Source of the DNA: Bacteroidaceae bacterium
GTDB taxonomy: Bacteria; Bacteroidota; Bacteroidia; Bacteroidales; Bacteroidaceae
Assembly (NCBI GenBank): GCA_017416705.1
Contig: JAFQBG010000009.1
Location: 1-64,000 of the forward strand
Direction: 5' to 3'
DNA length: 64,000 nucleotides
This document shows, piece by piece, positions 54,296 through 63,324 of this stretch. Position 1 is the stretch's first letter. Every line of letters starts with the position of its first letter. Below the pieces are notes generated by a model that had not been told where the DNA came from, ran no database searches, and saw only the letters and a list, made by a program, of their open reading frames with translations. The translations under genes were made by a program, and so were the position numbers.

Positions 54296-55654
54296 TTATC
54301 CTTTGTAGTTCAGGTGGAATTCTATAACCGCCTCAATGCCTTTTCGGAATATGTCGAGGCTGAAATTCTCGTTAGGCGAGTGTATGGCGTTGCTTTCGAG
54401 ACCAAATCCCATAAGTACGGTTTTTATACCGAGGATTTTCTCGAAATCGCTTATTATGGGTATGCTGCCGCCGCGACGTACTGCCAACGGCTTTTTGCCA
54501 AATGCTTTTAAGAACCCTTTTTCGGCTGCCTGATAAGCGGGTAGTGTTATGGGGCACACATAGCCCTCGCCACCATGCATGGGGGTGACTTTCACGCGCA
54601 CGCTTTTTGGGGCGATGCTTGTGAAATAGTCGGCGAACATTTGCGATATTTTAGCGTGGTCTTGGTGGGCGACAAGCCTGCACGATACCTTGGCATAGGC
54701 CTTCGAGGGTAGTACGGTTTTGGAGCCTTCGCCTGTGTAGCCACCCCAGATGCCACATACGTCGAACGAGGGACGGCAGCTGTTTCGTTCCAGTGTGGCA
54801 TATCCCGCTTCGCCTTGCAGCGCATCCACGTCGATGGCCTTTTTGTATGCTTCCTCGTCGAATGGGATAGAGGCTATCATATCGCGTTCTTCCTTCGATA
54901 GCTCCTCGACATCGTCGTAGAAGTGGGGTATGGTGATACGTCCGTTCTCGTCGGTCATGCCGGCTATCATGGAGCATAGTATGTTTATTGGGTTGCCCAC
55001 TGCGCCACCAAAATGTCCCGAGTGCAGGTCGCGATTGGGGCCGGTTACCTCGACTTCCCAATATGCAAGGCCGCGTAGTCCCGTTGTGAGCGATGGCAAT
55101 TCTGCACCCAGCATGCTGGTGTCCGACACCAATATAACATCGGCTTTCAGCAGTTCCTTGTGCTTTTTCAAAAAAGCGTTTAGGCTGGGCGAACCTATCT
55201 CCTCCTCGCCTTCGAATATGAATTTTACGTTGTGACGCAACAGATTGTTTTTTACCACATATTCAAATGCTTTTACTTGAATCATGGCTTGTCCCTTGTC
55301 GTCGTCGGCGCCGCGTGCCCATATTTTTCCATCCTTGATGACGGGCTCGAAGGGGTTGGAATTCCACAATTCCAATGGCTCGGCAGGCATCACATCGTAG
55401 TGCGAGTATATGAGTACGGTTGGTGCTTGCGGCGATACATTTTTTTCGGCATATACAAGCGGGTTGCCATCGGACGGCATTATCTGCGCCTTGTCGGCGC
55501 CGGCCTCCAACAGCAGTTTCTTCCACTGTTCGGCACATGCCTCGATATCTTTTTTATGGCTGCTTTGTGCGCTTATGCTTGGTATGCGCAGCAGTGAATA
55601 TAACTCGTCGATGAAACGCGCCTCGTTTTCTTGAATGTATTTTTTTACTTCCAT
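54296..55654 (-). CDS. M20-family metallopeptidase (dipeptidase)
   Basis: This 452-residue zinc peptidase has YSHYDVMPAEP (first metal His/Asp), ARGADDDKGQ with bridging Asp, FEGEEEIGSPSL with catalytic and metal Glu, and the dimerisation domain beginning after LVSDTSMLG. A final GFGLESNAIHSPNENF supplies the last metal His. It matches the carnosinase-like M20 group. The start at 55654 is chosen because the longer frame enters leader DNA. The -7 box TATATTTG is at 55698-55705. Confidence 0.92.
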   Translation of the reverse strand: MEVKKYIQENEARFIDELYSLLRIPSISAQSSHKKDIEACAEQWKKLLLEAGADKAQIMPSDGNPLVYAEKNVSPQAPTVLIYSHYDVMPAEPLELWNSNPFEPVIKDGKIWARGADDDKGQAMIQVKAFEYVVKNNLLRHNVKFIFEGEEEIGSPSLNAFLKKHKELLKADVILVSDTSMLGAELPSLTTGLRGLAYWEVEVTGPNRDLHSGHFGGAVGNPINILCSMIAGMTDENGRITIPHFYDDVEELSKEERDMIASIPFDEEAYKKAIDVDALQGEAGYATLERNSCRPSFDVCGIWGGYTGEGSKTVLPSKAYAKVSCRLVAHQDHAKISQMFADYFTSIAPKSVRVKVTPMHGGEGYVCPITLPAYQAAEKGFLKAFGKKPLAVRRGGSIPIISDFEKILGIKTVLMGFGLESNAIHSPNENFSLDIFRKGIEAVIEFHLNYKG

Positions 55655-55697
55655 GGCATTATTGTTTTTATTAATATTTATTTCGCGCTGGTTACAG

Positions 55698-55705
55698 CAA
55701 ATATA
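55698..55705 (-). promoter_or_regulatory. -7 box TATATTTG of the M20 peptidase gene
   Basis: The reverse complement fits TAnnTTTG. The leader is about 40 bases. Confidence 0.55.
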
Positions 55706-56367
55706 GCCAATTACCCCGTAAGAAAAAATAAAAACAACAATTTGTTGAAAATATATTGCCCGTTTTTGGTTTTGGGTTTGGTTGTTGGCGGCATTGTTCG
55801 TTGGGGTGGGAGGCTGCAATATCGCAAAAATACGGCATAAGGGGCATTGTTGTAGTATGGAATTATGTATAGGTTGTTAATTTGTTATTGCATAGCGAAT
55901 TAAATCAGTTTGTTTTTAGTTTTGCTTTAATTGTGGCGTCTCCTGCCACCAAAATACAGAACCCATGCCTGTTTTCCCGCTGGTTTTGCTGCTTTTTTGC
56001 TCCGTTCGGGAGTATTTGTCTGCGAAAATCCCTTCTAATTAGTCTGTTTGCATGGTTATCGGTCGCAAAAATATAATAGCTTGTATATTAACGTATTATG
56101 CTATGCGAATAGTGCATATTAGGTATATCTATTAATAGTATTCGCCTATGTTTAGGGGCTGTTTATGGCGGTTGCATGCCCTTACTATCGCTTTTTTATA
56201 GCTGTTCGTTTGTCGTGGCGGTTTCTCAATGGGTGGAATATGGGTTGTATGCCGGTTTTTGTATGGTTAATACGTTGTAATATAATTGATTGCGCCATAT
56301 TGGTGTTAGCAAGGCTTTAATATTGCCGGAATAATCGTTATTTGCTATGTTGGGGAGGGTGTATAAA
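55706..56367. other. 662-base gene-free region
   Basis: There is no convincing gene; the best frames are about 64-69 residues and lack family features. On the minus strand a TATTTTTG box near 56065-56073 is followed by hairpins CTCC-CGAAC-GGAG and GTGGC-AGGAGAC-GCCAC. These could mark a small RNA at about 55930-56060. It could equally be decayed sequence. Confidence 0.3.
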
Positions 56368-56403
56368 ACATTAAAAGCGCGTCATTTGACGCGCTTTTAA
56401 TGT
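56368..56403 (-). terminator. Terminator of the susC-susD-lipoprotein operon
   Basis: Perfect 17-base arms (56368-56384 and 56387-56403) with a two-base centre follow the lipoprotein stop at 56444. The T-rich edge lies on the minus-strand downstream side. Confidence 0.8.
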
Positions 56404-56443
56404 ATATGGATGATAGGAATTTCCTACCATTTTATTCTGTGGT

Positions 56444-57322
56444 TTATTCGCCGGGCCAGCCCTCAATCCATTTGAATTGTTCTTCTGCCTCGCCTACTGC
56501 GCCAAGAATAGTTGTTTCGCTACGCACAGCCCACAGACCGGTCATTGTGTAAACGTTGCCGTTGTTTGTGAACGAGTGGCCTTGTGCGGGGTTGCAGTAC
56601 AGATAGTAGTTGTATCCTGCATCGTACTCCTCGCCAATATTTTGCCACATAGGTATCGACACGGCGTTGCCGTTGGCATCTACCACAAATTGCAAGTGAT
56701 AGCCGGGCTCGGGGCAGTAGCTGGGTTCGAGGAAGTAGTAGGGGCTTAGTATGCGATAGAGCATGTTGCCGTCGGTGTTGTATTCGAGTGCTTTCTCTAT
56801 ATTAAGCTCGGCCATTACTCCTGCCCAGTTCGATGCCATCATGATTTTGCCTGCTCTTTGCCATGTGTAGTCTTTTACAATGGACACTTTGCACGATGTA
56901 GCACCTGTGAGCGAAGCGTTCTCCTCGGTGAGTGTCTCGCCGTCGAATACAAGGCTTACGGTGGCGCTGTATGTAACGCCTATCTCTATTGCCGAGTTAT
57001 CTACGTTTATGACAAACTGTGCAACGTCGCTGCCGTTGGCGAATGTAACTGACTCGCTGTCGGTGCTCATCAACGCGTTGTCTATCTCTACGTTCACGGG
57101 TATGGTAAGCTCGCCGTTTTTACCGGTGCGATATACCTCTATTGTCACCGATGAGGGTGCATCCTCGTCTCCTTTCAGGCTGTAGCTTTTCGATGATTGG
57201 GCAAATGATATTTTGTCATCGGGCATATTGTAGCCGTCCCAATGTCCTTCATCGCTACAAGCGGTAAATAGTGCCGAAAGGGCTACTACTACCATTGTCA
57301 AGAATGAATTATATATTTTCAT
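56444..57322 (-). CDS. PUL-associated surface lipoprotein of unknown family
   Basis: This 292-residue lipoprotein (lipobox FTAC, Cys at residue 22) begins with an immunoglobulin or Calx-beta-like domain (SSVTIEVYRTGKNGELTIPVNVEIDN to YSATVSLVFD). It ends in a beta-rich C-terminal domain rich in aromatic residues (LSPYYFLEPSYCPEPGYHLQF, NYYLYCNPAQGHSF). It takes the place of a glycan- or peptide-binding lipoprotein third in a susC-susD operon (25 bases after susD). The ligand is unknown. Confidence 0.78.
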   Translation of the reverse strand: MKIYNSFLTMVVVALSALFTACSDEGHWDGYNMPDDKISFAQSSKSYSLKGDEDAPSSVTIEVYRTGKNGELTIPVNVEIDNALMSTDSESVTFANGSDVAQFVINVDNSAIEIGVTYSATVSLVFDGETLTEENASLTGATSCKVSIVKDYTWQRAGKIMMASNWAGVMAELNIEKALEYNTDGNMLYRILSPYYFLEPSYCPEPGYHLQFVVDANGNAVSIPMWQNIGEEYDAGYNYYLYCNPAQGHSFTNNGNVYTMTGLWAVRSETTILGAVGEAEEQFKWIEGWPGE

Positions 57323-57347
57323 AATCTAAATATTTGTGTTTATTAAA

Positions 57348-58934
57348 TTATTCTGCCACGGGTTGTGGTCTTGTGGGGGTGGGGTTGTTGTCTGTGTCTG
57401 TCAGAGCAGGGTTGCTTTGTATTTCCTTCTCGGGCAGGCAGAAGATAAGCGCGTCGTCGCCGGCAGGAATGTTGAATGTCACCTCGGGGGCAAAGCCTGC
57501 ACCACGACGGTCAACGTTCTTGTTCATACGCAGTATATCGAAGTAGGAGAAGCCCTCGCCCCAAAGCTCTATACGACGTTGTTGCCATACAGCGTTTCTA
57601 ACCTCCTCGGCTTCTGTGCTGTTGCAAGTGTATTGGGGGTCGCGGTATGTTCTTACAAAGTCTTGCAGTGTGTTGGCTGCGGCTGTTACATCGCCTGCCA
57701 TTACCTGTGCCTCGGCAAGAATAAGATACATCTCCTCGATACGCATAAGGGGTATGTCGTTGCAGTTTGTGCTTTGTCCCAAAACGTCTTGGTAGCAACC
57801 GAACTTCATTTGTGTGTAGGGGTAGCAACCTTTGTCGTATGCGTATTTTTGTTGCGCTTGTGTCAGGTTGGGCGAGTAGCAGTCTGCGTCTAACCACCAG
57901 CCTTTACGAACGTCGGTCGAGGGGATTGCATCGAACAGCAGTTGGTTAACACAACGCCATGCGCCTACCGATGCGTATCCGTAGTTGAGTGAACCCATGT
58001 GCGAGGGGAAGTTACAGATACCTGTTGTTACAACGCGGTCGGTCTCCGATACAAGGATACCCCACATCCATGCAGCGTCTTCTATGTCGCTAAATCCGGG
58101 GTGGTCAACATCCTCCATGCTGTAAGGAACGGCGTCGCCTTGCATAGCCATCTGTGCGTCGTTGGCAGCCTCTACCCAGTTGTTCATTACAAGGTTCACA
58201 CGTGCACGCAAGCCGTATGCAACCTCCAAGCTCACGTAGCGTTTGTCGGCGCGTGTAATGCTTGTGCGCGACAACATGTCGATGGCGTTGTCAAGGTCGC
58301 TCATTATCTGTGCGTAAACATCCTTTACAGTGGCACGCTTGCAACCGTTTGCGGCAACGGCGTCCATGTTTTCCTCGGTGATAAGGGGCACACAAGGCTT
58401 ATCTTCGTTGCCTACGTATGTCTTTTGGAACAGCTGTGCCAATGTGAAATAGTCGAACGCGCGTACTGCGTATGCGTTGGCAAGGTAGAATAGCAGTGTC
58501 TCGTCGTCGGTCTCGGGGTCGATAACCGCTGTAACGGCGTTTGTCGAGTTAATCTGTTTGTACAGTGTACCCCATATTAGACGAGGGCCTGCGCTTGTGT
58601 GCTGTATGTCGGCATAATCTACTGCCGATGAGAACCAGTTGTAGCCTGTTACCTCGGAAACAAGGTCCATGCCGCGAGTGTCGGTCCACAACATGATGGT
58701 GGGGTAGCCGAAGTCGTTGTGTTGGTTCTCGCCCAATATGTTACCATATTGGCTGAACATTGACGAAATGGCTGTGACGCTTGCCTCTACTCGGTCGGGG
58801 TTGGCTGCTACTGCCTCCTCTTTCTGGTCGGTCGTGATGGTTGAACCCAAGGGCTCGGTGTCAAGGTCGTTGCAGCCTGCAAGCGAGAATGCAACTAATG
58901 CCGACGCTAAAAATGTATATTTAATCTTTTTCAT
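57348..58934 (-). CDS. SusD/RagB-family outer-membrane lipoprotein
   Basis: This 528-residue lipoprotein (lipobox LAGC, Cys at residue 21) opens with NDLDTEPLGS and carries the SusD fold of TPR helices. It contains AYAVRAFDYFTLAQLFQKTY and the C-terminal RIEEMYLILAEAQVMAG and RRIELWGEGFSYFDILRMNKNVDR. It acts as the lid of the SusC transporter, capturing nutrient (glycan or peptide) at the cell surface. It starts 20 bases after susC. No glycoside hydrolase or sigma/anti-sigma regulator lies in this part, so the ligand is open. Confidence 0.93.
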   Translation of the reverse strand: MKKIKYTFLASALVAFSLAGCNDLDTEPLGSTITTDQKEEAVAANPDRVEASVTAISSMFSQYGNILGENQHNDFGYPTIMLWTDTRGMDLVSEVTGYNWFSSAVDYADIQHTSAGPRLIWGTLYKQINSTNAVTAVIDPETDDETLLFYLANAYAVRAFDYFTLAQLFQKTYVGNEDKPCVPLITEENMDAVAANGCKRATVKDVYAQIMSDLDNAIDMLSRTSITRADKRYVSLEVAYGLRARVNLVMNNWVEAANDAQMAMQGDAVPYSMEDVDHPGFSDIEDAAWMWGILVSETDRVVTTGICNFPSHMGSLNYGYASVGAWRCVNQLLFDAIPSTDVRKGWWLDADCYSPNLTQAQQKYAYDKGCYPYTQMKFGCYQDVLGQSTNCNDIPLMRIEEMYLILAEAQVMAGDVTAAANTLQDFVRTYRDPQYTCNSTEAEEVRNAVWQQRRIELWGEGFSYFDILRMNKNVDRRGAGFAPEVTFNIPAGDDALIFCLPEKEIQSNPALTDTDNNPTPTRPQPVAE

Positions 58935-58953
58935 TGTTACTTCGTTTTAAATG

Positions 58954-61900
58954 TTAGAAGGTCAACTTAATACCGCCTGATATTGTGCGCAATGCTCCGT
59001 AGGTCGCAGTCGATGTGCTGGTGTAGCCTTTACGGGGGTCCATGCCTTTACGTGCGCTGAACAATGCAACGTTGTCGGCAGCACCATAAATACGTATCGA
59101 ATTGAAACCGAGCTCGCGTGCCCATTTTTTGGGAACGGTATAACCGAATGTAATGTTGTTTATCGACAGGTAATCCGACGAAATGAGCCATCTGTCTGAC
59201 GATGCGTTGGTGTATTCGTCCATTGCGTCTATACGAGGAACGTTGGTGTAACGGTTCTCGGGTGTCCATGCGTTGGCTATGTCGCTGTGCCAGTTGTGTC
59301 CGGCGTCGCTGTTTGTACCTGCGTGCATTAAATCTTGGTATGTGTAGTCCCATAGCTTACCGCCAAGTTGGTATGCAAATGAGATTGAGAAGTCGAAACC
59401 GTAGAATTCGAGGCTTGTTCCGAAACCACCATATACGTCGGGCAGAAGGTCGCCTGTTGCCTCTTTATATGTGCTTGCTGCTTTTGAAGCGTCCGATGTC
59501 ACATATACTTCGGGAACAAAGTTTGCTATCTCCTCGTCGGTTGCATCGGCGGCGGGTTGTGTCTTTGCGTAGTAGAGTGCAAGACCGGTGTTGGGGTCAA
59601 CGCCTGCGTATTTAATAAGGTATAGCTGGTACATTGACTCGCCCTCGCGATATATTGTGCTGCCGCTGATGTATTCACCGCCAAGCTCGGGGTGTAGTTC
59701 TTTAATCTCGTTCTTCACGAATGTGGCGTTGGCAAATACGTTCCATTTCAATTTGCGCGACTCGTAGGGAACAGCGTTAAGCTCTATTTCAAGGCCCGAA
59801 TTCACCATAGAACCAATGTTCATGGGCATTCTGTCGTAACCGTTCGAGGGGGCTACTTGTTTGTAGTAGAGCATGTCCTCGGTCTCGCGGCTGAAATACT
59901 CGATGGTACCATCCAAGCGTCCGCGGAACAACGAGAAGTCGGCACCGATATTGAACGAGTTACTCTTCTCCCAGCTAATCTCGGGGTTACCCTTGAATGT
60001 CAGTTTACCGTCGGAGAACGAGCCGTTGGCACCTGTCACTTGGTATTGGTCGATGTAGGCATAATATACTGCGTCACCCTCGGGGTCGAGCAGGGCGTCG
60101 TTACCTTGTTGTCCGTACGATGCTTTCAGTTTCAGTATGTCGATGTAGTCGAGGTCTTTCATGAAATCCTCTTTGCTGATAACCCATGCAGCCGATGCCG
60201 AGTAGAAATTACCCCAGCGATGGTCGGGATGGAAACGCGACGATGCATCGCGACGGTAAGAGAGGCTTGCAAAGTATTTTTCGTCCCAGTTGTAGTTCAA
60301 ACGACCGAATATACCGCGTGTAGAGTACTCGTATTTTGAACCGCCACCGCGCTTGTTGTCGATGGTGTTGTTTACGGTGAAGTCGTTTTCTTTGTACATG
60401 TTCTGTCCGCTTGCCCAAGCGTTCTCGCCTTCAAGCTCATATTGCTCGTAGCCGGCCATTAACTCGAAATTGTTTTTACCGAAACTTTTTGTGTAGTTGG
60501 CAAGGTACTGTTGGTTTATGGCCATTGTACGGTCGTTCTGTTGGGTCACATCACCGCCGTACGATGCGCTCTGACCATATTTGCTGTTACCAACGTAGTG
60601 GTAGCGTGTGTTGTCGATGTGTGCCGAGATGGCTGCTGTCAGTTTCAGACCTTTGAGCGGGGTAATCTCGGCAAACCATTTTCCGTTGAATATGTCCATG
60701 AGGTACTCCTCGGTGTTGTATGTGAGGTCGCTCACGGGGTTCGACATGCTCATCCAGTTACGTACGCCTGCCGAGTATGCTCCATCGCCGTAGTCGTAAA
60801 TGGGTTTGCCGGTAGAGCCGTCGGTGAGTATGTTACCCTCGGCGTCGCGAATGAACATGGGATAGACAGGGGCTATCTCGTTTGCCATGTAGAACGAGTT
60901 CATCGAGGAGGTTAACGATGTTTGGTTGTCGGGGTAGCGGCTTTCGCTGTTTGTGTATGCGATGTTAGCACCTACCTTCAACCATTTTTTCACTTGGTAA
61001 TCGACGCTCAAACGTGTTGTCAGACGGTCGAAGCCCGAGTTCTCGATGATACCGCCGTCTTTCAGGTAGCCTGCCGAGAAGTAGTAGCTGAGTTTGTCTG
61101 TTCCACCCGAAACCGATACGTTGTATTCCTGACGCATCTGGTTGTCGATTGTTTCGTCTGTCCAGTTATCGGGACGATAGTAGTTGCGTCCGTCGCTGTA
61201 ACCAAGTGTGGCGCGTGGGTCAACCTTGCCATTGGCACCAATGAGGCCGGGAGCACCGTTCAGTGTATATATCTGGTAGCCAAGCGCGGGGAACAACTGG
61301 CTGTTTGCGTAGTTGTGTGCGCGGTTTGCTTCGTAACCAAGGTTGTAAAGAGCGGCATTGTAGTGGCTCTTGTACAGTGTCTCCATGTAGCGGTCGGTAG
61401 AACCTATTACATCGTATTTGCCTATTTGGCGTTCGTTGACACCCCAACGGGCATCTACTGTTACACGTGCCTCGTGGCTCTTACCTTTTTTGGTGTTTAC
61501 CATGATGACACCGTTGGCACCGCGGGCACCGTAAAGCGCAGCGGCGGCAGCGTCCTTCAATACCGACATGCTCTCGATGTCGGCGGTGTTTATAGACGAA
61601 ATATCACCGTCGAATGGCATGCCGTCAACCACGTACAGAGGCTTGTTGCTTGCCGACATAGAACCAATACCGCGAATACGTACTGTCGCGCTCTCGCCCG
61701 GCTGTCCGTTCGAACTGAGTGTCTGAACACCGGCAATGCTACCCGAAAGGGCATTGGTGATGTTCGAAACTTGGCGTTGTTCTATTTTTTCTGCTTTTAT
61801 GACAGATGCAGAACCGGTAAAGGCCGATTTCTTGGCAGTACCGTATGCAACCACCATGACCTCGTCCAACGAAACGCCGTCCTCGACCAAGACAATTTTC

Positions 61901-62184
61901 ATTGTCTTGCCACGCTGAATTTTAACCTCCTGTGTAGCCATACCAACGTACGAAACACGAAGAAGCGTTGCGCTTGCAGGAACGTTTGAAATCGTAAATT
62001 TGCCCTCTATATCGGTAGATGCACCTAAATTGGTACCATCCTGTATCACCCATACAGAGGCGCCGATAACAGGCTCGCCGTCGCTATCAGAGTAAACAAT
62101 ACCCGTAATATCGCCGGTTTGCGCTGTTGCCCAACCCATACCCAAAAGGATAAAGGTCAACAAAAATAGCACTCTTTTCTTCAT
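58954..62184 (-). CDS. SusC/RagA-family TonB-dependent outer-membrane transporter
   Basis: This 1076-residue protein has a signal peptide (cleavage near TAQ, residue 22), a carboxypeptidase-regulatory-like domain (24-100), a TonB-box region (LDEVMVVAYGT, 107-116), a plug (about 118-235, with LKDAAAAALYGARGANGVIMV) and a 22-strand barrel ending in GGIKLTF. It imports ligand delivered by the SusD partner. Its first 125 residues are nearly identical to the divergent susC at 62944, and the DNA matches as an inverted repeat. Two long antisense frames here are shadows. Confidence 0.95.
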   Translation of the reverse strand: MKKRVLFLLTFILLGMGWATAQTGDITGIVYSDSDGEPVIGASVWVIQDGTNLGASTDIEGKFTISNVPASATLLRVSYVGMATQEVKIQRGKTMKIVLVEDGVSLDEVMVVAYGTAKKSAFTGSASVIKAEKIEQRQVSNITNALSGSIAGVQTLSSNGQPGESATVRIRGIGSMSASNKPLYVVDGMPFDGDISSINTADIESMSVLKDAAAAALYGARGANGVIMVNTKKGKSHEARVTVDARWGVNERQIGKYDVIGSTDRYMETLYKSHYNAALYNLGYEANRAHNYANSQLFPALGYQIYTLNGAPGLIGANGKVDPRATLGYSDGRNYYRPDNWTDETIDNQMRQEYNVSVSGGTDKLSYYFSAGYLKDGGIIENSGFDRLTTRLSVDYQVKKWLKVGANIAYTNSESRYPDNQTSLTSSMNSFYMANEIAPVYPMFIRDAEGNILTDGSTGKPIYDYGDGAYSAGVRNWMSMSNPVSDLTYNTEEYLMDIFNGKWFAEITPLKGLKLTAAISAHIDNTRYHYVGNSKYGQSASYGGDVTQQNDRTMAINQQYLANYTKSFGKNNFELMAGYEQYELEGENAWASGQNMYKENDFTVNNTIDNKRGGGSKYEYSTRGIFGRLNYNWDEKYFASLSYRRDASSRFHPDHRWGNFYSASAAWVISKEDFMKDLDYIDILKLKASYGQQGNDALLDPEGDAVYYAYIDQYQVTGANGSFSDGKLTFKGNPEISWEKSNSFNIGADFSLFRGRLDGTIEYFSRETEDMLYYKQVAPSNGYDRMPMNIGSMVNSGLEIELNAVPYESRKLKWNVFANATFVKNEIKELHPELGGEYISGSTIYREGESMYQLYLIKYAGVDPNTGLALYYAKTQPAADATDEEIANFVPEVYVTSDASKAASTYKEATGDLLPDVYGGFGTSLEFYGFDFSISFAYQLGGKLWDYTYQDLMHAGTNSDAGHNWHSDIANAWTPENRYTNVPRIDAMDEYTNASSDRWLISSDYLSINNITFGYTVPKKWARELGFNSIRIYGAADNVALFSARKGMDPRKGYTSTSTATYGALRTISGGIKLTF

Positions 62185-62258
62185 AAGTAATGAATTTAAA
62201 TTAATAATAATTAAGCGATTAAGTGTTTTTAAGTGTGAATATCTCTTTATAAGAGATA
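61805..62258 (-). repeat. Left arm of the divergent susC inverted repeat
   Basis: This covers the first ~127 codons of the minus-strand susC and most of its leader. It matches 62870-63324 in opposite orientation. Bases 62128-62224 match 62904-63000 perfectly over 97 bases, and the remainder has scattered mostly silent differences. Similarity falls sharply beyond codon ~127. Confidence 0.9.
62240..62258 (-). promoter_or_regulatory. Leader hairpin of the minus-strand susC
   Basis: TATCTCTT-TAT-AAGAGATA lies 11 bases downstream of the -7 box, so it would form near the 5' end of the message. The same stem occurs in the leader of the divergent susC (62868-62890). Confidence 0.65.
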
Positions 62259-62269
62259 CTGACTCTTTG

Positions 62270-62277
62270 CAAATTTA
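62270..62277 (-). promoter_or_regulatory. -7 box TAAATTTG of the susC-susD operon
   Basis: The reverse complement fits TAnnTTTG. The leader is about 80 bases. The corresponding position on the other side of the spacer lacks such a box. Confidence 0.6.
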
Positions 62278-62867
62278 CTAATTTTAATTCATATATACGC
62301 AAAAGTTAAAACGATTTTTTTTCATAATTTTCTTCAAATAGCTATTTATGCAAAAATTTGTCAAACAAGAAATAATAAAACACGCATATTGTAATATATT
62401 GATTGTTAAATATATAAATATGTAATTTGGTAAGATTTTTCTTAAAAATACAGCCTGTTTTTCTTTTTACAAAAAGAAATAAAATGCGCGATGTTTTAAA
62501 CCAAAGTGTCATATTTCAAATGTTAAAATAGTGGTATTTTGCATATTTAAAACGAAAATATGCGCTAACCACCCGAGCAATATTCGCATTTGGTCATTTA
62601 TACCTTATTTATATACTATAATTTATCTGTTCACTCAGATTTAATATACTATTTTTTATTTGTTTTTACATTATTTAATAAAGACAAACTCAAAAATTAG
62701 TAAAACATCATAAACATCCCAATTTTGCAAAAAATAACATCCGTTTGGCAGTCACTTGGTTTAAACACCGCAATGCAACCGCCGAAAAAACTGTTTTTTT
62801 GCCATACCGGTTTTATAAAACACAAATCAATGTAATGAATTTATAATTAAGCATATACTGTTCGTAT
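62278..62867. other. AT-rich spacer between divergent susC genes
   Basis: Very AT-rich with no open reading frame of note. It would be the segment flipped if the flanking inverted repeats recombine. No recombinase gene or invertase site of known type is seen in the window. Confidence 0.6.
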
Positions 62868-62890
62868 CATATCTCTTATAAAGAGATATG
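62868..62890 (+). promoter_or_regulatory. Leader hairpin of the plus-strand susC
   Basis: CATATCTCTT-ATA-AAGAGATATG has a ten-base-pair stem, with 20 bases shared with the minus-strand leader. The sequence just upstream (62851-62864, GCATATACTGTTCG) has no good TAnnTTTG. Confidence 0.65.
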
Positions 62891-63324
62891 AACACAATTA
62901 AATACTTAATCGCTTAATTATTATTAATTTAAATTCATTACTTATGAAGAAAAGAGTGCTATTTTTGTTGACCTTTATCCTTTTGGGTATGGGTTGGGCA
63001 GCAGCGCAAACCGGCGATATTACGGGTATTGTTTACTCCGAAAGCGACGGCGAGCCTGTTATCGGCGCCTCTGTATGGGTGATACAGGATGGTACCAGTT
63101 TGGGTGCATCTACCGATATAGAGGGTAAGTTCACTATTTCAAACGTTCCTGCAAGCGCAACGCTTCTTCGTGTGTCGTACGTTGGTATGGCTACACAGGA
63201 AGTGAAAATTTTGCGTGGCAAGACAATGAAAATTGTTTTGGTCGAGGATGGCGTTTCGTTGGACGAGGTCATGGTGGTTGCATACGGTACTACCAAGAAG
63301 GGTGCTTTCACCGGTTCTTCGGCA
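62870..63324 (+). repeat. Right arm of the divergent susC inverted repeat
   Basis: Counterpart of 61805-62258 in opposite orientation. It includes the leader from the hairpin to the ATG and about 127 codons. Confidence 0.9.

Noticed and set aside
55882-56076. 64-residue open frame in the large spacer
   Set aside because: No ribosome site, no family features, and it lies opposite the better small-RNA-like signals.
60922-61989. 355-residue plus-strand frame antisense to susC
   Set aside because: Low-complexity Val/Cys-rich translation typical of a shadow of a conserved coding sequence. The susC frame is certain.
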